The position numbers and the translations under genes are program-made. Shown in pieces: positions 60,918 through 64,000 of a stretch of 64,000 bases of DNA (its first letter is position 1; each line of letters begins with the position of its first letter). The DNA comes from 58-81 sp012729145 (GTDB lineage: Bacteria; Synergistota; Synergistia; Synergistales; Thermovirgaceae): positions 1 to 64,000 of the forward strand of contig JAXGIW010000004.1 of the NCBI GenBank assembly GCA_040770625.1. Reading direction: 5' to 3'. The notes under the pieces were generated by a model that made no database searches, was not told the DNA's origin, and worked only from the letters and a program-made list of their open reading frames with translations.

Positions 60918-61242
60918 CGACTTCCACCTCCATAAACTTAACGTAAGAAGGATAACTCTTTTCTACAGATTTTAGAACCTCTATTACCGTGTCGACCAGG
61001 GTTCTGACCCTTGAATCTTCCGATCCATGCCAAAAGAGGCTCATGGACCCCCGGTCCTCGTCAATGCTTGACTTGACTCCCTCTATTCTGATGATCTCCG
61101 TAAGGCCCGTTTCGAGGGTCTGCACCAGGGTAGATATGGCCGAACAGACTATGTCGGCACCATGTTCGGCATATCCCGTATGACCTGAAACATCAAGCCC
61201 GAAGATGTTCCCCTTTCTTCGGAATGACCTTATCTCGGTCAT
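60883..61242 (-). CDS. prp: Ribosomal-processing cysteine protease Prp
   Basis: 119 residues. GHTGYAEHGADIVCSAIST contains the catalytic His21 and Cys33, spaced as in known Prp enzymes. It should remove the N-terminal extension of L27, which is encoded next to it. The downstream overlap with rpmA places the rpmA ribosome binding site inside this gene. Length is typical (about 105-120). Confidence 0.92.
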   Translation of the reverse strand: MTEIRSFRRKGNIFGLDVSGHTGYAEHGADIVCSAISTLVQTLETGLTEIIRIEGVKSSIDEDRGSMSLFWHGSEDSRVRTLVDTVIEVLKSVEKSYPSYVKFMEVEVDENDQSSTVRS

Positions 61243-61250
61243 CTTTCGCT

Positions 61251-61565
61251 CTAGCAGATGATCGAATCGATCCTGACAGAAGAAAAGGCCTGCCTGTGTC
61301 CGATCGTCCTTCTTGACTGCCTTGACTTGTTCTTGTACTTGAAGACGGTGATCTTTTTCGATCTCCCATGTTCCAGCACGTGGCCCTTTACAAGAGCTCC
61401 TGAAATGGTCGGTTCGCCAAGAGAGACCCCGCTGTCGGTGGCTACGAGCAGGACCTTGGAGAATTCTACCTCTTCACCTTCTGCGGCACTGACCTTCTCG
61501 ATCCTGATTGTGTCTCCAGGGGACACCCTGTACTGCTTTCCCCCTGTTTCAATAACTGCGTACAT
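61251..61565 (-). CDS. rplU: 50S ribosomal protein L21
   Basis: 104 residues from ATG 61565, nine bases after GGAGGG; the ATG two codons earlier is only three bases from it, and MYAVIETGGKQYRV is the usual opening. SRQSRRTIGHRQAFSSVRI is the conserved rRNA-binding C-terminus. First gene of the unit, with a structured leader and a good promoter. Confidence 0.96.
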   Translation of the reverse strand: MYAVIETGGKQYRVSPGDTIRIEKVSAAEGEEVEFSKVLLVATDSGVSLGEPTISGALVKGHVLEHGRSKKITVFKYKNKSRQSRRTIGHRQAFSSVRIDSIIC

Positions 61566-61571
61566 TGACAT

Positions 61572-61703
61572 TTTCCCTCCTAACGCCGGCGATCCAGGTG
61601 GCCCAAAGGCTCTTGTTGTTACCCGTCCCGAGCGAAGCTCAAAAGGGAACGGCCGGAAGCCTCCGCCGTAACCCCTTTCGTCGACCAGGTCGACCGAATG
61701 GAG
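61572..61703 (-). promoter_or_regulatory. Structured 5' leader of rplU, possible ribosomal-protein leader
   Basis: Between the promoter and rplU the minus-strand RNA can fold GTTAC with GTAAC as an outer stem, GTTCCC with GGGAC inside it, and GAGC-TTC-GCTC as a terminal hairpin. L21 operons of several phyla carry an autoregulatory leader. I cannot tell whether this matches a described family. Confidence 0.4.
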
Positions 61704-61734
61704 ATTATAGCATAAAAATCCCTTGATCGGTCAA
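61704..61734 (-). promoter_or_regulatory. Promoter of the rplU operon
   Basis: On the minus strand TTGACC and a perfect TATAAT are separated by 19 bases. The -35 lies at the very end of recN. Confidence 0.6.
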
Positions 61735-63392
61735 CCGGTCTCCCTCCGGTTCCCCTCAAGCAGCGATCTGGCCAGGTCTGTTGCCTCCGGGTCATCGGGA
61801 TCGCCTGCCAGCATCCTTGCGAGCTCCCTTACACGCTGTTTTCCGTCGACCTCAAGGACCTGGCTATTGTCACCCTCTCTTTCGACCCGGAAGTGCTGGT
61901 CGGCAAGGGAGGCGATAGATGCTTCATGGGTTATAAGTACCACCTGGCAACGCCTGGAAAGTTCCCTCAGTGCCTGACCCGCAAGGAAAGCCGAACGGCC
62001 TCCAAGACCGGCCTCCACCTCGTCGAAGACCAGAGTCCGGGGGAGCATGTCGTCCGAGGCTGCTATCTGGAGGGCCAGAAGGATCCGGCTGAGCTCGCCC
62101 CCTGAAGCGATCCGTGACACCGGACCCTGGAGGTGCTTGCCATCGGAAAGAAAGAATGATATGTCGTCGGCTCCGCTCTGGCGGACCTTCTCCAGAGGCT
62201 TTAATGTTATCCCGAAGCGGAGCCCCTCCATTGCAAGGGAACCGAGGGATGCATTGACGGACTCCTCGAGCCTCCTGGCGGCATTCTTTCGGGCCTCTCT
62301 GAGGGAAAGGGCAAGGTTTGATACCTCTTTCTTGAGACATGCAGAGTTCTCCTGCATCAGGGCAAGCTTCTCGCGGCTCTCTCTGAGCCACTGAAGATCC
62401 AGATCCAGTCTGTCCGCAAAATCCACGAGATCTTCCGCACTGTCGACCTTTGCGTACCTCATGAGTTTTCTGAGGGTCCCGATCTTCTTCTCGATCTTTT
62501 CGAATTCTTCCTGGAGGGACTGTTCTCTCTCGATGGAGACGAAAGCTTTCAGGGCCTTCTCGATCTCCTGGGAAGCGGTTAAAAGTCTTTCGATGTTCAC
62601 TTCAAGTTCAGGGGCTCCGTCCACGCTCTGCCGGATATCCTGGCCGAACTGTTCGATCGCGGCGGAAAGACCCTCTCCGGAGCTACCACCTGTCATCCTG
62701 TCATGAAGAAGCCTTAATCCGGCCTGTCTTTTCAGGAGGCCAGAGACACGGTTAAGATCGGTCTCCCATTCAGATTCACAACCCGGCCTTATCTCCATCC
62801 TCCTGTACTTTTCTAGAAAAGCTTCTCCGTCCTGGTACCTTGCTTCTATTTCCCTTCTCTTCCTGGACACCTCCAGAAGCTTCCTTTCGTTCTCAATGGC
62901 AGACGAAACAGCCATGGAAAGGTTCGACCTGATCTCCCTGAGGATCTCTCCACCACTGTGATCGAGCAGTTCGACCTGTTGTTCCGGCTCAAGAAGCTCA
63001 AGTTGAGCGAACTGGCTCTGGATCGCGACCACCTTGGAGAGAGCTCCCGCCAGTGTATTGAGGGGTACGGGTTTCTCCTGGAGGTAGCTCTTGGCCCTCC
63101 CTGTCGATGAGACCACTCTTTTGACAAGGATAAAGCCCTCCTGGGGCTGGAATTCTTCCGGGAGGGACGAAAGGGGGGCATCCATCTCCAGGGCCGCCCT
63201 GACCTCGGCTTCCTCCACACCTGCCCTGATGATCGAAGACTGCGCCCTCTTCCCGCTTACCAGTTCCAGCGCCCTGACCAGGCTACTCTTTCCTGCACCG
63301 CTCTCCCCTGTTATTACGATGAACCTTCCCCTGAAGTGGAGGGAGGCTTCTCTAACCCCGCCTACATTGGTCACCATCAGTTCAGAAAGCAT
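61731..63392 (-). CDS. recN: DNA repair protein RecN
   Basis: About 553 residues from ATG 63392, with GGAG nine bases upstream; a longer frame extends back through nadK and is not used. Walker A is GESGAGKS near 30-37. Long coiled coils fill the centre (about 150-400). ASGGELSRILLALQIA is the ABC signature and LVFDEVEAGLGGRSA the Walker B. RecN is an SMC-like protein that holds broken DNA ends. It starts five bases after the nadK stop. Confidence 0.94.
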   Translation of the reverse strand: MLSELMVTNVGGVREASLHFRGRFIVITGESGAGKSSLVRALELVSGKRAQSSIIRAGVEEAEVRAALEMDAPLSSLPEEFQPQEGFILVKRVVSSTGRAKSYLQEKPVPLNTLAGALSKVVAIQSQFAQLELLEPEQQVELLDHSGGEILREIRSNLSMAVSSAIENERKLLEVSRKRREIEARYQDGEAFLEKYRRMEIRPGCESEWETDLNRVSGLLKRQAGLRLLHDRMTGGSSGEGLSAAIEQFGQDIRQSVDGAPELEVNIERLLTASQEIEKALKAFVSIEREQSLQEEFEKIEKKIGTLRKLMRYAKVDSAEDLVDFADRLDLDLQWLRESREKLALMQENSACLKKEVSNLALSLREARKNAARRLEESVNASLGSLAMEGLRFGITLKPLEKVRQSGADDISFFLSDGKHLQGPVSRIASGGELSRILLALQIAASDDMLPRTLVFDEVEAGLGGRSAFLAGQALRELSRRCQVVLITHEASIASLADQHFRVEREGDNSQVLEVDGKQRVRELARMLAGDPDDPEATDLARSLLEGNRRETG

Positions 63393-63396
63393 GTGA

Positions 63397-64000
63397 TCAC
63401 GCTCCGGAACCGTTCGGGGTCCTGTGACCCCACTGGAATTTCTCCTGTAGAAGGGAGAAGAATTCGTTCTCTGGCAGGGTGATGATCCCGATATTACGGT
63501 CCTTGTCAAGGGATATGGAGATAGTGTCGCCGGGGAGAAGCTCGTACCCTAACTGTCCGTCCTGGGTAAGCATGATCTCTCTATGCTGTCCCTCGGGCGT
63601 TATGGTCACCGTATCGGATTCACTCAGCACGATGGGTCTGGAGTATAGAGTGTGGGCACAGATCGGTGTAAGGATCATGCAGGACATGTGAGGAGGCACT
63701 ATGGGGCCCCCTGCCGAGAGAGAGTAGGCCGTCGATCCCGTTGGAGTAGCTATGATTATCCCGTCGGCATGCAGAAGGCTCAGTGGGCGTCCGCTGACGG
63801 CTATGTTTAGAGCTATCAGTCTCGCAAAAGGCCCCTTGGTCACGACAAGGTCGTTCAGGGCGTAGACCTCGTGCTTGTGCCTCTTCCCCCTGCTGACGAT
63901 ACCGTGAAGCAGGGGTCTGTGGTTTACAGTTAACTTCCCCGTCACGATCTTCTCAAGGTCCTTCTCGGCATTCTCTATCTTTCCGCAGGAGAGGAAACCC
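63397..64000 (-). CDS. nadK: NAD kinase, incomplete at the right window edge
   Basis: The minus-strand frame stays open to position 64000, starting within GFLSCGKIENAEKDLEKI, so the N-terminus with the GGDGT motif is outside. Visible parts are ALNDLVVTKG, ADGIIIATPTGSTAYSLSAGGPI and SRPIVLSESDTVTI, all conserved in NAD kinase. It phosphorylates NAD to NADP. recN follows with a five-base gap, a common pairing. Confidence 0.93.
   Translation of the reverse strand, partial: GFLSCGKIENAEKDLEKIVTGKLTVNHRPLLHGIVSRGKRHKHEVYALNDLVVTKGPFARLIALNIAVSGRPLSLLHADGIIIATPTGSTAYSLSAGGPIVPPHMSCMILTPICAHTLYSRPIVLSESDTVTITPEGQHREIMLTQDGQLGYELLPGDTISISLDKDRNIGIITLPENEFFSLLQEKFQWGHRTPNGSGA

Overview
The window is one stretch of a mid-GC bacterial chromosome. 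The combination of a nine-subunit V-type ATPase operon, a complete division and cell-wall (dcw) cluster with a meso-diaminopimelate type MurE, several ferredoxin-linked amino-acid and 2-oxoacid oxidoreductases, and WhiA/RapZ/YvcK next to molybdopterin genes suggests an anaerobic, amino-acid-fermenting bacterium. Synergistota is my best guess. This is inference from gene content; no 16S gene is present.

Layout. (1) 1-3052: the edge of an accessory region. An incomplete minus-strand primase-helicase runs off the left edge, followed by a small winged-helix protein, a possible 37-residue ORF and an AT-rich regulatory stretch with palindromes. (2) 3053-6500: tRNA-Val(GAC), then acpS-nnr-tsaE-tsaB. 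(3) 6659-12983: a five-gene iron-sulfur/FAD amine or imino-acid dehydrogenase of the HcnABC / opine oxidase / dye-linked proline dehydrogenase type, then a hairpin and a four-gene 2-oxoacid:ferredoxin oxidoreductase (order D-A-B-C). (4) 13099-14661: a 23S rRNA uracil methyltransferase and tRNA-Gly(CCC). (5) 14885-23645: V-ATPase genes H-I-K-E-C-F-A-B-D; the K subunit carries the ligand set of sodium-translocating enzymes. (6) 23802-24233: RNase P RNA with an unusually long P12 helix. (7) 24367-41104: dcw cluster mraZ-rsmH-ftsL-pbp-murE-murF-mraY-murD-ftsW-murG-murC-murB-ftsQ-ftsA-ftsZ, preceded by 10-bp tandem repeats that look like an MraZ operator. (8) 41144-53646: a radical SAM protein, a SPOR protein, two moeA genes (one with a periplasmic-binding-like domain), moaA, moaC, a mogA-like gene with an extra N-terminal domain, rapZ-yvcK-whiA and a glycogen-debranching enzyme. 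(9) 53743-56764: gap-pgk-tpiA. (10) Minus strand from the right edge: nadK (partial)-recN, then promoter, leader and rplU-prp-rpmA-obgE-nadD-lcp-rsfS, converging on tpiA at a two-way terminator.

Most genes overlap by 1-4 bases or are spaced by under 30, so the window reads as about eight long transcription units. The least conventional parts are the left-edge element, the coupled dehydrogenase/2-oxoacid oxidoreductase module, the long RNase P P12 and the fused or extended molybdopterin enzymes. I see no convincing wholly new system; the dehydrogenase module and the left-edge element are the best places to look.
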